In this document: positions 49,646-49,655 of the stretch, one piece after another
Numbering within the stretch: the first letter of the stretch is position 1
How the letters are laid out: every line of letters begins with the position of its first letter
Assembly (NCBI GenBank): GCA_964497245.1
Contig: CAZCCC010000004.1
Coordinates: 1 to 49,655, forward strand
Source of the DNA: CAZCCC01 sp964497245
GTDB taxonomy: Bacteria > Patescibacteriota > Patescibacteriia > Buchananbacterales > UBA6539
Reading direction: 5' to 3'
Length of the DNA stretch: 49,655 bases
Program-made: the position numbers and the translations under genes
The notes under the pieces: model-generated
What the model saw: the letters and a program-made list of their open reading frames with translations, nothing else
Told to the model about the DNA's origin: nothing
Databases searched by the model: none

Positions 49646-49655
49646 GCCGAGGAAA

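Overview
The window looks like a piece of a Candidate Phyla Radiation (Patescibacteria) genome. The DNA is strongly AT-rich and genes are tightly packed. Several families typical of that group occur together: a TrbC/VirB2-like T4SS_pilin protein, PAS sensors ending in a shared RELKMIELK-type coiled coil, a winged-helix/nucleotidyltransferase protein, YibE/F, DUF389, DUF4870, and adjacent pyruvate kinase and PEP synthase genes. TGA is used as a normal stop, which argues against the UGA-recoded Gracilibacteria and Absconditabacteria. The taxonomic call is inference; the window contains no rRNA or tRNA that I can see.

Layout. 1-5120: small membrane and hypothetical proteins, a Tat-signal protein resembling the guanidino-modifying (deiminase) fold, and an Ig-like lipoprotein. 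5200-9735: a copper locus with a CsoR-type repressor under a perfect 39-bp palindrome, an HMA-SafE-cupredoxin fusion, a previously hidden 49-residue membrane peptide on the minus strand, and CopA. 9840-13840: DUF5320, DUF134, cupin, YibE/F, an EamA transporter and DUF389. 13999-19700: a sensory cluster with two PAS proteins, hemerythrin, a large hybrid-less histidine kinase and two REC-only regulators. 19933-28880: M23/LysM envelope hydrolase, RmuC, nucleotidyltransferase-like protein, O-antigen ligase, groES-groEL with a CIRCE operator, and DUF4870. 28940-34752: pyk, ppsA, a small basic protein, lgt and the T4SS pilin.

The most unusual part is 34963-49645. It encodes an SPFH-like membrane protein, two anchored extracytoplasmic proteins (one with a 30-bp-repeat Pro/Ala linker interrupted by an assembly gap), a VWA-domain lipoprotein, an ABC ATPase with a 1015-residue FtsX-type permease, an anchored coiled-coil protein, an anchored TPR protein, a membrane-anchored AAA+ ATPase without protease domain, and a PD-(D/E)XK-like protein. 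All are on the same strand, nearly all have membrane anchors, and they form several transcription units, each with its own promoter, long leader, strong Shine-Dalgarno sequence and hairpin terminator. I read this as a candidate cell-envelope system of unknown function.

Two expression styles are visible. Several ordinary genes (DUF134, EamA, pilin) have a -10 box 6-8 nt before the ATG, implying leaderless mRNA, and most others have little or no Shine-Dalgarno sequence. The envelope-system genes, the Ig-like lipoprotein at 3237 and the small gene at 33105 have 55-120 nt leaders containing a CTTT-centred motif close to rRNA-type boxA, and strong Shine-Dalgarno sequences. A dispersed repeat family with conserved ends and variable interior occurs at least five times and creates false N-terminal extensions on two genes.
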